From Steroidobacteraceae bacterium (GTDB lineage: Bacteria > Pseudomonadota > Gammaproteobacteria > Steroidobacterales > Steroidobacteraceae), in contig JALORN010000001.1 in the NCBI GenBank assembly GCA_025458905.1, forward strand, positions 167,719-231,718: a stretch of 64,000 nucleotides of DNA. Direction: 5' to 3'. Every line of letters begins with the position of its first letter. Positions within the stretch are counted from its first letter, which is position 1. This document shows positions 8,026-16,697 of the stretch, in pieces. Under the pieces are notes generated by a model. That model saw nothing but the letters and a program-made list of their open reading frames with translations. It was not told the DNA's origin and did no database searches. The translations under genes were made by a program, and so were the position numbers.

Positions 8026-9896
8026 CCCTGACGATCGCCAGCCTGTCACCGGCACTGCTGCACGGCAGCCAGCCGCAGGTCGCCGACCGCAACGCCGCGC
8101 GGCTCGCGGCCGCGCTGCGCAGCCTGGTGGCAGCGGATTCGGAGCTGCGGATCGCGGTGCTGCCCTTCGGCTGCCTCTCGGGCGGCGCCGGTCTCGAAGA
8201 GCCCTGGTCGGCGACCGGCGCGGTGTCGCAGCTCGCGCCGGTGGCGACGCGGCTCGGCCTGCACCTCGCCGGCGCCGACCGCTTCGCCGGCGAGGCGCGC
8301 GGCTTCGTCGTGGCGCCGGGCCGCGGCGTGGCACTGGAACAGCCCTCGCTCGGCGAGGCGCGCGGCGCGCCCGCGGTACCGGTGCTCGAGACCGCGGACG
8401 GCTGGCTCGCGGTGCTGGTCGGCGACGACGCGCAGCAGCCGGAGTACGCGCGGCTCGCGATGTTCGCCGGCGCCGAGCTGATCCTGAACCCCTGCGCGGA
8501 ACGCCTCGACGAGCGTTCCGAGGCGCGGCGGCTGTCGCGCGGCGCGCGGGCCTGGGAGAACCACGCGGTCGTCGTCGCCGCGAGCCTCGGTTCGGCCCTC
8601 GACGAGCAGGGATTGCCGGCCGCCGCCTTCACCGGGCGCGGCGTGCTCGAGGTCTGGGGCCATTCCGGCCAGCTGCTCGCCGCGGGCGACGGCCCGGCGG
8701 CGACCGCGAGCGTCGACCTGCGCGCGCTGCGCGAGCGGCGGGCGGAACCCTGGGTGAACTTCCCGGCGCAGCTGCGCACCGCACTCTATGCGCCCTCCTA
8801 TGCGGCCGCCGCGCGTGGCGAGCTCGACCCGGGCGCGGCGGCGCGCGCCGCGGCCCCTGCCCCGCCCGCCTACGACGTGCTGATGCTGCAGACGCACGAG
8901 GCGTTCATCGGCAGCGAGGCGGACCGCGACGCGACCATCGCCGACAACCTCGACCGCGCGTTCGGCCTGGCGCGCCTCTTCTGCATGCGGCCGACGACGA
9001 AGCTGCTGGTGCTGCCCGAGTTCGCGTTGCAGGGCTCGGACGGCCCGCATCCGCAGTCCTACTGGGAGCGGGTGGGCATCCGCATCCCCGGGCCCGAGAC
9101 CGCGCGCATCGGCGAGTTCGCCCGGCAGTGCGACGTGTACGTCAGCGCGATGGTGTTCGAGTACGACCCGGAATGGCCGCAGCGCTACTTCAACACCGCG
9201 ATCATCGTCTCGCCCGCGGGCGAGGTGATCCTGCGCTACCGCAAGCTGCAGTGCGCCGACCTCAACGGCCTGCTGAACGTGACCACGCCCGGCAACGTGT
9301 TCTCGCGCTACGTCGAGCGCTACGGCCACGACGCGCTGGTGCCGGTGGTCGACACGCCCATCGGTCGGCTCGGCGCGCTGATCTGCTACGACTCGAACTG
9401 GCCGGAACTGTGGCGCACGCTCGCGATGAAGGGCGCCGAGGTGATCTGCAACCCGACCAGCGAGATCCACAGCGACCGCCGGCCCCACTGGTATGCGGCC
9501 AAGCGCGCGCACGCCGCGGAGAACCGGCTCTACGTCGCCTCGGCCAATGCCGGCAGCGAGCAGTTCCGCCCGGGCGCGCCGGTCACCGGCATGAACCGCG
9601 GCCATTCGGCGCTGATCGACTACGACGGCCGGCTCGCCGCCTGCGCCGACGGGCCGGGCGTCGTGCCGCTGGTCGGGCGCATCGACCTCGGCGCGCTGCG
9701 CCGCGCGCGCGCCGCGGCGGCGCAGCGTCCCGGCGCGTTCCGCCCCGAGGCGGTCGCGGATGCCTATGCGCGCTTCGAGGGCTTCCCGCTCGACTGCTTC
9801 CTCGAGCAGCCGATGCTGCAGGCGGCCGAGGGCCCGGCGCGGGTGCGCGCGCACATCGAGCGGCTGTTCGCCAGCGGAGTCTTCCACCGGCCCTGA
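8022..9896 (+). CDS. Tandem nitrilase-superfamily amidohydrolase with inactive N-terminal domain
   Basis: The 624-residue protein is twice the usual length. The C-terminal half is a complete carbon-nitrogen hydrolase with catalytic Glu333 (LVLPEFAL), Lys408 (LRYRKLQ) and Cys455 (ALICYDSNWPE). The N-terminal half (about 1-240) keeps the same order of strands and the tail of the cysteine loop (GDDAQQPEYARLAMFAGAEL). There Glu is Phe49, the Lys position is lost and Cys is Gly134, so it cannot be catalytic. This looks like a duplicated, decayed domain retained for dimer-like packing or specificity. The active half resembles aliphatic amidase/N-carbamoyl hydrolases. It starts by ATGA overlap with the P450 and is last in the operon. 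Confidence 0.9.
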   Translation: MTLTIASLSPALLHGSQPQVADRNAARLAAALRSLVAADSELRIAVLPFGCLSGGAGLEEPWSATGAVSQLAPVATRLGLHLAGADRFAGEARGFVVAPGRGVALEQPSLGEARGAPAVPVLETADGWLAVLVGDDAQQPEYARLAMFAGAELILNPCAERLDERSEARRLSRGARAWENHAVVVAASLGSALDEQGLPAAAFTGRGVLEVWGHSGQLLAAGDGPAATASVDLRALRERRAEPWVNFPAQLRTALYAPSYAAAARGELDPGAAARAAAPAPPAYDVLMLQTHEAFIGSEADRDATIADNLDRAFGLARLFCMRPTTKLLVLPEFALQGSDGPHPQSYWERVGIRIPGPETARIGEFARQCDVYVSAMVFEYDPEWPQRYFNTAIIVSPAGEVILRYRKLQCADLNGLLNVTTPGNVFSRYVERYGHDALVPVVDTPIGRLGALICYDSNWPELWRTLAMKGAEVICNPTSEIHSDRRPHWYAAKRAHAAENRLYVASANAGSEQFRPGAPVTGMNRGHSALIDYDGRLAACADGPGVVPLVGRIDLGALRRARAAAAQRPGAFRPEAVADAYARFEGFPLDCFLEQPMLQAAEGPARVRAHIERLFASGVFHRP

Positions 9897-9912
9897 ACCG
9901 GGGCACGAGCCT

Positions 9913-10545
9913 TCAGCCGCGGGCCGGCACTGCCTCCAGGTAGGCATGCAGCATCCCGACGGCCTCGTCGACCAGGCGGCTCGCCGGCAGGTCCGCGGGC
10001 AGTTCCTCGAACAGCAGCGCCGTCTGCAGGGACTGCAGCACGAGGTAGAGGCCGGCCCGCACCGCGACCTCGGGCTGCGGGTGCGCGATCTCGGCACGAC
10101 ACTCGAGCAGCCAGTCGCGCATCGTCGCCATGCGTGCGCGGGCCGCGTCGAGGTCGGCGGGCCGCAGCGCCAGCTGGGCGTTGAAGCGGGCGGCGACGAA
10201 GGCGCGCAGCAGCCGTCGCCGCAGCAGGTATTGCGCGGCGATGGCGCCCAGCAGCGCCGCGAGCCGCGGCCGCAGCGCGGCGCGCGCATGCCGCGGATCC
10301 TGCAGCAACGCCGCGAGCTGCGCGCTGCCCTGCGCCTCCAGCCGCTGCAGCAGCAGCGGCAGCATCTCGCGCTTGCCGGGAAAGTGCTTGTAGAAGGCGC
10401 CGACGGAGCTGTGCGCCCGGTCGACGATGTCGTCGACCGAGACCTCGCCGTACTCGCGCCCGGCGAGCAGCGCCTCGGCCGCGGCCAGCAGGCGCTCCCG
10501 GGTCCGCTGGCTGCGCGCCTGCTGCGGCACCCGCACGGCTGCCAC
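9913..10545 (-). CDS. TetR-family transcriptional regulator
   Basis: About 210 residues. The N-terminal helix-turn-helix includes ARSQRTRERLLAAAEALLAG, VDDIVDRAHSSVGAFYKHFP and GKREML, and a helical ligand domain follows. The start is uncertain. In-frame GTG codons at 10545, 10536 and 10530 give a normal N-terminus. An ATG at 10680 would add a low-complexity extension whose first codons (about 20) end mostly in A or T, unlike coding sequence here, and would overlap the divergent gene. An AAAGGAG and the dyad GGAGA-N7-TCTCC (10622-10638) lie upstream and may be its operator. It is convergent with the nitrilase gene (16-nt gap) and divergent from the CPBP protease. Confidence 0.82.
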   Translation of the reverse strand: MAAVRVPQQARSQRTRERLLAAAEALLAGREYGEVSVDDIVDRAHSSVGAFYKHFPGKREMLPLLLQRLEAQGSAQLAALLQDPRHARAALRPRLAALLGAIAAQYLLRRRLLRAFVAARFNAQLALRPADLDAARARMATMRDWLLECRAEIAHPQPEVAVRAGLYLVLQSLQTALLFEELPADLPASRLVDEAVGMLHAYLEAVPARG

Positions 10546-10678
10546 GCGCCGCGGCCGCGCGGAGGGCCGCTCGCGGCCCGTTGCCGCGACGCGCGCCGGG
10601 CTCGACGCGGCCTGCGTCGATGGAGAGGTGCGTTCTCCTTTTGCCGGGCTACGGTTCCGGCCAGGAGGTACTGCTGCC

Positions 10679-11338
10679 ATGAAGACCACCGCAACCGTCG
10701 ATGCACTGCTGATGATTATCGCCCTCGGGGCCGCGCTCTGGATCGCGAACGCCGCCGCGCTGCCCGGCGCCGGCACCTGGGCCGTCGCCGCCGGGATCGC
10801 CGTCGGGGCCTGGCGCCTGCGGCGTGCCGGCCTCGGATTCGCCGACGTCGGCCTGCGCGGCTCTCCTGCACCCGCCTGGCGCACCGCGCTCGGCGCACTC
10901 GGGCTGGTCGCGATCGTGATGCTGGCGGTCGGCCTGCTCGTGACGCCGCTCGGCCATGCGCTCGGCTGGCCCGCCCAGGACCTGTCGCGCTTCGCCTGGA
11001 TGCGGGGCGACCCGGCCGCCTTCGCCGCCTACCTGCTGCTCGGCTGGGTGGGCGCCGCCTGCGGCGAGGAGCTGCTGTTCCGCGGGATGTTGATGAACCG
11101 GCTGGTCGCCGCTTTCGGCGTCGCGCGGGGCCCGCTGGTGGTCGTGTTGCAGGCCGCGCTGTTCGGCGCCGGCCACGCCTACCTCGGCCTGCGCGGGGTC
11201 GCAACGGCCACGGTGGTCGGCCTGGTGCTGGGCACGGCCTGGCTGCGCAATGGAGGCCGGCTCGCGCCCCTGGTGCTCGGCCACGCCGTGATCGACACCA
11301 TCAGCCTCACGGCCATCTACGCCGGCGCCGTCCCCTGA
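10679..11338 (+). CDS. CPBP-family intramembrane glutamic protease (CAAX/Abi type)
   Basis: The 219 residues form seven to eight hydrophobic segments. All family motifs are present: EELLFRG (catalytic Glu pair and Arg), FGAGHAYLG (His) and GHAVID (His plus Asp). Prokaryotic CPBP proteases act in the inner membrane on largely unknown substrates, sometimes in stress signalling or peptide immunity. CAGGAGG ten bases upstream supports ATG 10679. The last 22 bases overlap the 3' end of the convergent histidine kinase gene. The adjacent divergent TetR gene may regulate it. Confidence 0.88.
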   Translation: MKTTATVDALLMIIALGAALWIANAAALPGAGTWAVAAGIAVGAWRLRRAGLGFADVGLRGSPAPAWRTALGALGLVAIVMLAVGLLVTPLGHALGWPAQDLSRFAWMRGDPAAFAAYLLLGWVGAACGEELLFRGMLMNRLVAAFGVARGPLVVVLQAALFGAGHAYLGLRGVATATVVGLVLGTAWLRNGGRLAPLVLGHAVIDTISLTAIYAGAVP

Positions 11339-14331
11339 GCGGCGGGGCGCGGCGCCCGCGGCGCGGCCAGCTGGCGCAGCACCCCGACCAGCTGCGCCAC
11401 CTGGTAGGGCTTGGAGAGGTGGGCCTGGTAGCCGGCCTCGAGGCATCGCGCCCGGTCCACCTCGCGCGCGAAGGCAGTCAGCGCGAGCGCCCCGAGCCGC
11501 TCGGGCCCGAGGCCGAGGGACTCGCGCACCAGGCGCATCAGCGCGTAGCCATCGGTGCCGGGCAGGCCGATGTCGCTGACCAGGAGATCGAAGGCATCCG
11601 GCGCCCGCGCATCGGCGCCATCGTCGGCGACCGGGCCCGCGACGGGGCCCAAGGCCCGGCCCGCGGCGGTGCCCGCGAGGGTCGCGCGCAGCTGCTCGAC
11701 CGCGCCCGCCGCGGACTCGACGGCGACCACCTGCGCCCCGTACTCCTCGAGCACGCGGGCGATGTAGGCGCGCATCGACGGCTCGTCCTCGACCGCGAGC
11801 ACCCGCAGGCCCGCGAGCGCGCCGGCCTCGAGGATCTCGGCCGCGCCCTGCCCCGCTGCGCCGGCGCCCTCGCCGAGCGCCGCCGGATCGAGCGCCGGCA
11901 GCCGGATCGAGAAGGTCGCACCACGGCCCGGCCCTTCGCTGTGCGCGTGCACGGTGCCGCCGTGCATCTCGACCAGCTGCCGCACCACCGACAATCCGAG
12001 CCCGAGCCCGCCGTGGCGCCGTGCCGCGCCGGCGTCGGCCTGGCGGAAGCGGTCGAACAGGTGCGGCAGGAAGTCCGGAGCGATGCCCTCGCCGCTGTCG
12101 CGCACGCTGACCTCGTAGCCGGCCTCGAGAGGCGCCAGCGCCACCTCGATCCGGCCGCCGGAGGGCGTGAACTTGAGCGCGTTCGACAGCAGGTTGCCGA
12201 GCACCTGGTGCAGGCGCCCGGCCTCGGCCCTCACCCAGGCCGGCAGCGTCGCGACCGACGGCCGCAACGCGAGCTCGATGCCGCGCCCCTGGGCGGTCGG
12301 CGCCTGCCCGTCCACGGCGTCGACCACGACCTGCCACAGGTCGACCGGGCGCACGTCGAGCGTCAGCTTGCCGGAGACGATGCGACTCATGTCCAGCAGG
12401 TCGGTGATCAGCTGCGACTGCGCGAACGCGTTGTCCATGATCACCTTCAGGCCGCGGCGCAGGTCCGGGTCGGCCGCCTCGAAGCGCCGCTGCAGCAGCC
12501 GGCTCCACGAGATGATCACCGACAGCGGCGTACGCAGTTCGTGCGACAGCGTCGCGAGGAACTCGTCCTTGGCGCGCGTCGCCGCCTCGGCCGCGCTGCG
12601 CGCCGCGCGCTCGCTCTCCAGCAGGCCCTCGCGCTCGGCCTCGAGTCGCTTGCGCTCGGTGATGTCGAGGGTGATGCCGACGAAGCGGTCGCCGCCGCCG
12701 GCCTGCTGGATCACGCGGCCGAAGGCGGCCACCCAGCGCAGCTCGCCGGTGTCGGCGCGCGTGATGCGGTACTCGGGGCGGAACACGCCGCCGGTCGCCC
12801 GGGCCTGCGCAGCCGCGGCGAGCACCGGCGCCAGGTCTTCAGGGTGCAGCCGCGCGCTGAACGTGCCGCCGGGCACCTGCCCGTCGGCGGTCGGCGCGAG
12901 GCCGAAGATCCGGAACTGCGACTCCGACCAGCGCGCATCGTGGGTGATGACGTCGGCCTCCCAGATCCCGAGCCCCACGCCCTCGGTCGCGAGCCGCATC
13001 CGCGCCTCGCTCTGGCGCAGCGCGCGCACCGCGCGCGCCCGTTCCGACGACGACCAGGTGCGCTCGGCGACCTCGCGCACCAGCTGCATCTCGTCCTCGG
13101 TCCAGCGCCGCGGCCGCGGCTCGTGCACGTAGAGCAGCGCGACCAGGCGCCCGGCCTTGACGAGCGGTGCGGCGAGGCTCGCGCGCACGCCGCTGCGCGC
13201 CGCGTCGGACTCGGCGGCGCACCGCCCGAGGCGCGGGTCGTCGAGCACGTCGTCGAGCCGCAGCACGTGGCCGGCGCGCAGCTGCCCGAGCAAGGCGCCG
13301 CCGGGATCGCCCAGGCGATGCCGTCCACGTGCCTCGGGCAGCGTCCCGTCGTCCCACCCGGGAGCGAGGTGCACGTACTCACCGCCCTCGTCGAGCTCGG
13401 CGTAGCCGCAGCGCGCGGCCCGCAGGTGCTGCCCGAGCATCCCGGCGGCGGCCTGCATCGCCTCGTGCGGGTCGGTCAGCGAACGCAGGCGGTCGCCGAG
13501 CGCGAGCAGGAACGCTTGCCGGGCCTGCAGGCGACGCAGCTGCTGCTCGGCGCGGCGGCGCTCCGAGAGGTCCGCGAACGAGACCGCGATGCCGTCGTCG
13601 GCGCGCGTCGCGACGATCCGCAGGTCGAGCTCGAGTCCCTCGTGCGTGTACACCAACTCGCGCGACCACGTCCGGCCGGAGTCGACGACGTCCACGTAGG
13701 CATCGAACAGGCCCTCGTCCCGGTTGCCCGGCATCTCGGCGAGCAGGCTGCGCCCGGAGAACCAGCCACGCGGCCGGCCGACGATCCGTGCGGCGGCCTC
13801 GTTGCAGTACACCCAGACGAAGTCCACGACGCGCCCCCCGGCGTCGCGCACGCTGCGCAGCACCATGAAGCCGTCGATCGCCGACTCGTGCACGGCGCGG
13901 AACTGCGCCTCGATGTCGGTGATCGTGCCGAACCAGCGCAGCACGCGGCCGTCGCCCCCGCGCACCGGCAGCGCCCGCGCCAGCTGCCAGCGCCAGGCGC
14001 CGTCGCGGCGGCGCAGCCGGAAGTCGGCCTCGTACGGCTCGCCGGCGCCGAGTGCGCGACGCCACAGCAGCAGCGTCCGCTCGCGATCGTCCGGATGCAG
14101 CAACGCATGCCGCACCTGCGGCGACGGCTCCTCGACCCCGGTGTACTCCGCCCAGCGGCGGTTGGTGACCTCGTTCGAGCCGTCGGCCTCGCAGGTCCAG
14201 ACGATCTGCGGCAGCGCGTCGATCAGCGCCATCGACTCGGCCGGGTCGGCGCCGATCGCCGGCACGGACGCCGGCGCGCGCGCCAGCGACGCGCCGCGGT
14301 GGCCGTCCTTCGGTAGCGGTTCGAAGCCCAT
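11317..14331 (-). CDS. Hybrid sensor histidine kinase (PAS-PAS-GAF-PAS-HisKA-HATPase-REC)
   Basis: A soluble 1004-residue kinase without a membrane segment. It has two N-terminal PAS/PAC modules (about 35-270), GAF (about 285-435), a third PAS (about 450-570), then HisKA with SHELRTPL (His about 596). HATPase follows with NLLSNALKF, DSGEGI and GLGLGL. The C-terminal receiver has acidic VEDE and the acceptor Asp near 918 in SDIGLPGTDGY, and ends with LSKPY. The receiver has a roughly 30-residue Ala/Gly insertion (around AGTAAGRALGPVAGP) before the acceptor strand. It is an orphan: no output regulator or phosphotransfer gene lies beside it. Cytosolic PAS/GAF sensing of redox state or small molecules is likely. 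ATG 14331 has only a weak AGGA upstream. Confidence 0.92.
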   Translation of the reverse strand: MGFEPLPKDGHRGASLARAPASVPAIGADPAESMALIDALPQIVWTCEADGSNEVTNRRWAEYTGVEEPSPQVRHALLHPDDRERTLLLWRRALGAGEPYEADFRLRRRDGAWRWQLARALPVRGGDGRVLRWFGTITDIEAQFRAVHESAIDGFMVLRSVRDAGGRVVDFVWVYCNEAAARIVGRPRGWFSGRSLLAEMPGNRDEGLFDAYVDVVDSGRTWSRELVYTHEGLELDLRIVATRADDGIAVSFADLSERRRAEQQLRRLQARQAFLLALGDRLRSLTDPHEAMQAAAGMLGQHLRAARCGYAELDEGGEYVHLAPGWDDGTLPEARGRHRLGDPGGALLGQLRAGHVLRLDDVLDDPRLGRCAAESDAARSGVRASLAAPLVKAGRLVALLYVHEPRPRRWTEDEMQLVREVAERTWSSSERARAVRALRQSEARMRLATEGVGLGIWEADVITHDARWSESQFRIFGLAPTADGQVPGGTFSARLHPEDLAPVLAAAAQARATGGVFRPEYRITRADTGELRWVAAFGRVIQQAGGGDRFVGITLDITERKRLEAEREGLLESERAARSAAEAATRAKDEFLATLSHELRTPLSVIISWSRLLQRRFEAADPDLRRGLKVIMDNAFAQSQLITDLLDMSRIVSGKLTLDVRPVDLWQVVVDAVDGQAPTAQGRGIELALRPSVATLPAWVRAEAGRLHQVLGNLLSNALKFTPSGGRIEVALAPLEAGYEVSVRDSGEGIAPDFLPHLFDRFRQADAGAARRHGGLGLGLSVVRQLVEMHGGTVHAHSEGPGRGATFSIRLPALDPAALGEGAGAAGQGAAEILEAGALAGLRVLAVEDEPSMRAYIARVLEEYGAQVVAVESAAGAVEQLRATLAGTAAGRALGPVAGPVADDGADARAPDAFDLLVSDIGLPGTDGYALMRLVRESLGLGPERLGALALTAFAREVDRARCLEAGYQAHLSKPYQVAQLVGVLRQLAAPRAPRPAAQGTAPA

Positions 14332-14586
14332 TCCTGCCTGCACGGTCGTCGGGGCCAGGGCGCCCGCGAGGATGATGCGGCAGGGGCGCGGGCCGGCCAA
14401 CGCGCGGCGCGCCCTGCCGCGCCGCTTGCGTGACCTTCCGCACCTTGCGTCGCGCGCTGGCGACGCCCTGCCCGGCCGGTGAGACCGTGACTGCTGCCCG
14501 GCGCCGGCCGCGAACGCGACCCGCCGGTCGCTCGTGTACGCTTGCGCACGGGCGGCCCCGGCCGCGATGCAAGCGAGGCAGGACGG

Positions 14587-15996
14587 ATGAGCGGGAACTG
14601 GGACGTGATCGTGATCGGCGCGGGCTCCGCGGGATTGCCGCTGGCGATCCGCGCCGCGGAGCGCGGCGCGAGGGTGCTGCAGCTCGAGGCGGACTACCGC
14701 GTCGGCGGCACGCTGTACTGGTCCTCGGGGCAGATCGCGGCGGCCGGCACCCGGCTGCAGCAGCAGCACGGCATCGACGACAGTCCCGACGAGCACTATC
14801 GCGACGCGCAGCGCATCGCGCACGGCCGCATCGACCCTACGGTGCTGCGCCTGACGGTGGACAACGCCGCCGGCACGATCGACTGGCTGATGGACCTCGG
14901 CTTCAAGCCGGCGCCCGGCACGCCGGTGGCGGGCGAGGCGCACGAGGCCTATTCGACGCGCCGCTACCTCTGGGGCGCGAACAAGGGGATCTCGATCCTC
15001 GAGACGCTGAAGCCCGCCCACGACCGCCTGGTGCAGGCCGGCCGGATCGACCTGCGGCTGCAGCACCGCTTCACGACGCTCGTCACCGACGCGCGCGGCG
15101 CGGTCACCGGCGTGCGCGCCACGACGCCGAACGGCGAGGTGGAGTTCGCCGGCAAGAACGTGGTGCTCGCGAGCGGCGGCTATGCCGCGAACCCCACGCT
15201 GTGGAAGGCGCTGACGCCTCGCGTGCCGCTGTGCTCGCATGCCAACCCCTATTCGCGCGGCGACGGACTGCAGGCCGCGCGCCAGCTCGGCGCCGTGGTC
15301 GACGGCAGCGAGAAGTTCCTCTGCACCTTCGCCGGCTTCCTCGAGAAGGCCGACGACCCGCGCAGCGGCAACTTCCTGGCGCTCTCGCCGGGCGCACGCA
15401 AGGTCTGGGAGATCTTCGTGAACTCCGCGGGCCGGCGCTTCATGCAGGAGGATCACCCGAGCATCGACTACCGCGAGCGCTCGCTGCTGCAGCAGAAGGG
15501 CATGCAGATGTTCGCGATCCTCGACCACGGCATCCTGCAGAACGCCGCGTCGATGACCCTCGACGCGCCGGCAGATTACAAGGCACGCTTCGGCCGACAC
15601 CCTTGCTTCGTCAAGGCGAAGACGCTGTCGGAGCTGGCGAAGAAGCTGGACCTCCCGGCGGCGAACCTGCGGCGCACCGTCGCGGACTACAACCGCGCGG
15701 TAGAAGCCGGCGTCGACCGCAAGTGGGGCAAGCAGTTCCTGATCCGCAGGATCGAGCAGGGCCCGTTCTACGGCATCCGCGCGCAGGGCATCACGGTGCT
15801 GAGCCCGGCGGGCCTGAAGGTCGACCGGGAGCTGCGGGTGATCGGCGGCAACGGCCGGCCGATCCCGAACCTCTACGCCGCCGGCGAGGTGCTCGGCTTC
15901 GGGCGCACCTCGGGCGACGCCTTCGTCGGCGGACTTTCGCTGACGCCGGCGCTCGCCTTCGGCAAGATCCTCGGCGAGCGCCTGCTGAGCTGGTGA
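14587..15996 (+). CDS. FAD-dependent dehydrogenase (fumarate reductase/3-ketosteroid dehydrogenase flavoprotein family)
   Basis: The 469 residues start with the dinucleotide-binding motif VIVIGAGSAGLPLAIRAAE and acidic LQLEAD. The flavoprotein core GGTLYWSSGQIAAAGT follows, then a capping domain, and the C-terminal FAD motif is NLYAAGEVLGFGRTSGDAF with GGLSLTPALAFG. The family includes soluble fumarate reductases, 3-oxosteroid 1-dehydrogenases and tricarballylate dehydrogenases. No heme-binding CxxCH, signal peptide or covalent-FAD sequence is present, so it is cytoplasmic and uses an unknown acceptor. A steroid or other hydrophobic substrate would fit the nearby P450 and acyl-CoA ligase, but this is inference. 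A hairpin (15997-16021) follows directly. Confidence 0.88.
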   Translation: MSGNWDVIVIGAGSAGLPLAIRAAERGARVLQLEADYRVGGTLYWSSGQIAAAGTRLQQQHGIDDSPDEHYRDAQRIAHGRIDPTVLRLTVDNAAGTIDWLMDLGFKPAPGTPVAGEAHEAYSTRRYLWGANKGISILETLKPAHDRLVQAGRIDLRLQHRFTTLVTDARGAVTGVRATTPNGEVEFAGKNVVLASGGYAANPTLWKALTPRVPLCSHANPYSRGDGLQAARQLGAVVDGSEKFLCTFAGFLEKADDPRSGNFLALSPGARKVWEIFVNSAGRRFMQEDHPSIDYRERSLLQQKGMQMFAILDHGILQNAASMTLDAPADYKARFGRHPCFVKAKTLSELAKKLDLPAANLRRTVADYNRAVEAGVDRKWGKQFLIRRIEQGPFYGIRAQGITVLSPAGLKVDRELRVIGGNGRPIPNLYAAGEVLGFGRTSGDAFVGGLSLTPALAFGKILGERLLSW

Positions 15997-16021
15997 GTCG
16001 CCGCCGCGGCGCGGCGGCGAC
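15997..16021. terminator. Perfect 10-bp hairpin between convergent genes
   Basis: Arms GTCGCCGCCG and CGGCGGCGAC enclose a five-base loop, starting right after the flavoprotein stop and 15 bp before the end of the convergent copper-protein gene. A bidirectional terminator is plausible even without a U tract. Confidence 0.5.
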
Positions 16022-16035
16022 CCCGGCGCGGGCCG

Positions 16036-16641
16036 CTACTTCGGTCCGCCGCCGCCGCCGCGCTTCGCGCGCTCGGCGCCGATCTGCTGCATCGTCGCGC
16101 CGAGCTGCGGTCCCGGCGCCTTCTGCAGCTCGATGAACGGCGACGGTGCCGGGGCCGCCCAGATCTTCCAGGCCGGCTCGCCCTCGGCGACCGTGTCGAC
16201 CCAGCGCACCTCTTCCTTGCCGCACGTCTGGATGGTCTTGAAGTAGAGGATCTTGCCGGGCGCGTCCGGCATGCGCGCCAGCATCGTGAAGAGGCCGAGG
16301 CGGTCGGTCGGCAGCGAGCCCCCGCTCCAGATCACCTCGTCGACGACCTCCGACAGCCGGGCCCCACCCTCAGCCGCGACCGGCGCCGGCAACTTGCGCT
16401 TGACCACGCGGGTGGTCCAGCCCGCCTTCTCCTCGGGCACGACGATCACGATGCCGTCGGGGATCTTGACCCGTACCGACGTCGTCGGCGCCTCGCCGCA
16501 GCCGTGCGGCACGACCAGCGTCACGTACTCCTGGTAACCCGCGGGCGCGACCCATTTCTGCAGCACCACGTGGCCCGAGGCGAGCGGCGCGAGCAGCGCC
16601 AGTGCGAACCCGGCCACGACGGGCCGGACGATAGCTTGCAT
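16036..16641 (-). CDS. YcnI-like periplasmic copper-binding protein (DUF1775)
   Basis: The 201-residue precursor has a signal peptide (about 1-23, ALLAPLASG). Cleavage there leaves His as the first mature residue (HVVLQKWVAPAG), the monohistidine-brace ligand of YcnI copper proteins, with the conserved Trp nearby. The sequence VTLVVPHGCGEAPTTSVRVK and later ILYFKTIQTCGKEEVRWVD agree with the DUF1775 beta-sandwich. The last 25 residues are basic and Gly-rich. It likely binds Cu(II) in the periplasm and assists copper handling with the CopA pump encoded upstream in the same direction (56-nt gap). GGGAGGT before the ATG is a strong ribosome site. Confidence 0.9.
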   Translation of the reverse strand: MQAIVRPVVAGFALALLAPLASGHVVLQKWVAPAGYQEYVTLVVPHGCGEAPTTSVRVKIPDGIVIVVPEEKAGWTTRVVKRKLPAPVAAEGGARLSEVVDEVIWSGGSLPTDRLGLFTMLARMPDAPGKILYFKTIQTCGKEEVRWVDTVAEGEPAWKIWAAPAPSPFIELQKAPGPQLGATMQQIGAERAKRGGGGGPK

Positions 16642-16697
16642 GTGGAGACCTCCCTTGTTGCCGGTCGACCGGCCTGCGTAGACCGTCGTTCGCCGGA

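Noticed and set aside
10546..10680. ATG 10680 as start of the TetR regulator
   Set aside because: The first codons downstream of it end mostly in A or T, unlike real coding sequence here, it lacks a ribosome site and it would overlap the start of the divergent protease gene.
8046..10706. 886-codon minus-strand frame over the nitrilase gene
   Set aside because: Shadow of the tandem nitrilase coding frame, which has intact catalytic motifs on the plus strand.
11317..15600. Extension of the histidine kinase to 1427 residues from 15600
   Set aside because: The added region is antisense to the FAD dehydrogenase and has no recognisable domain; ATG 14331 directly precedes the first PAS module.
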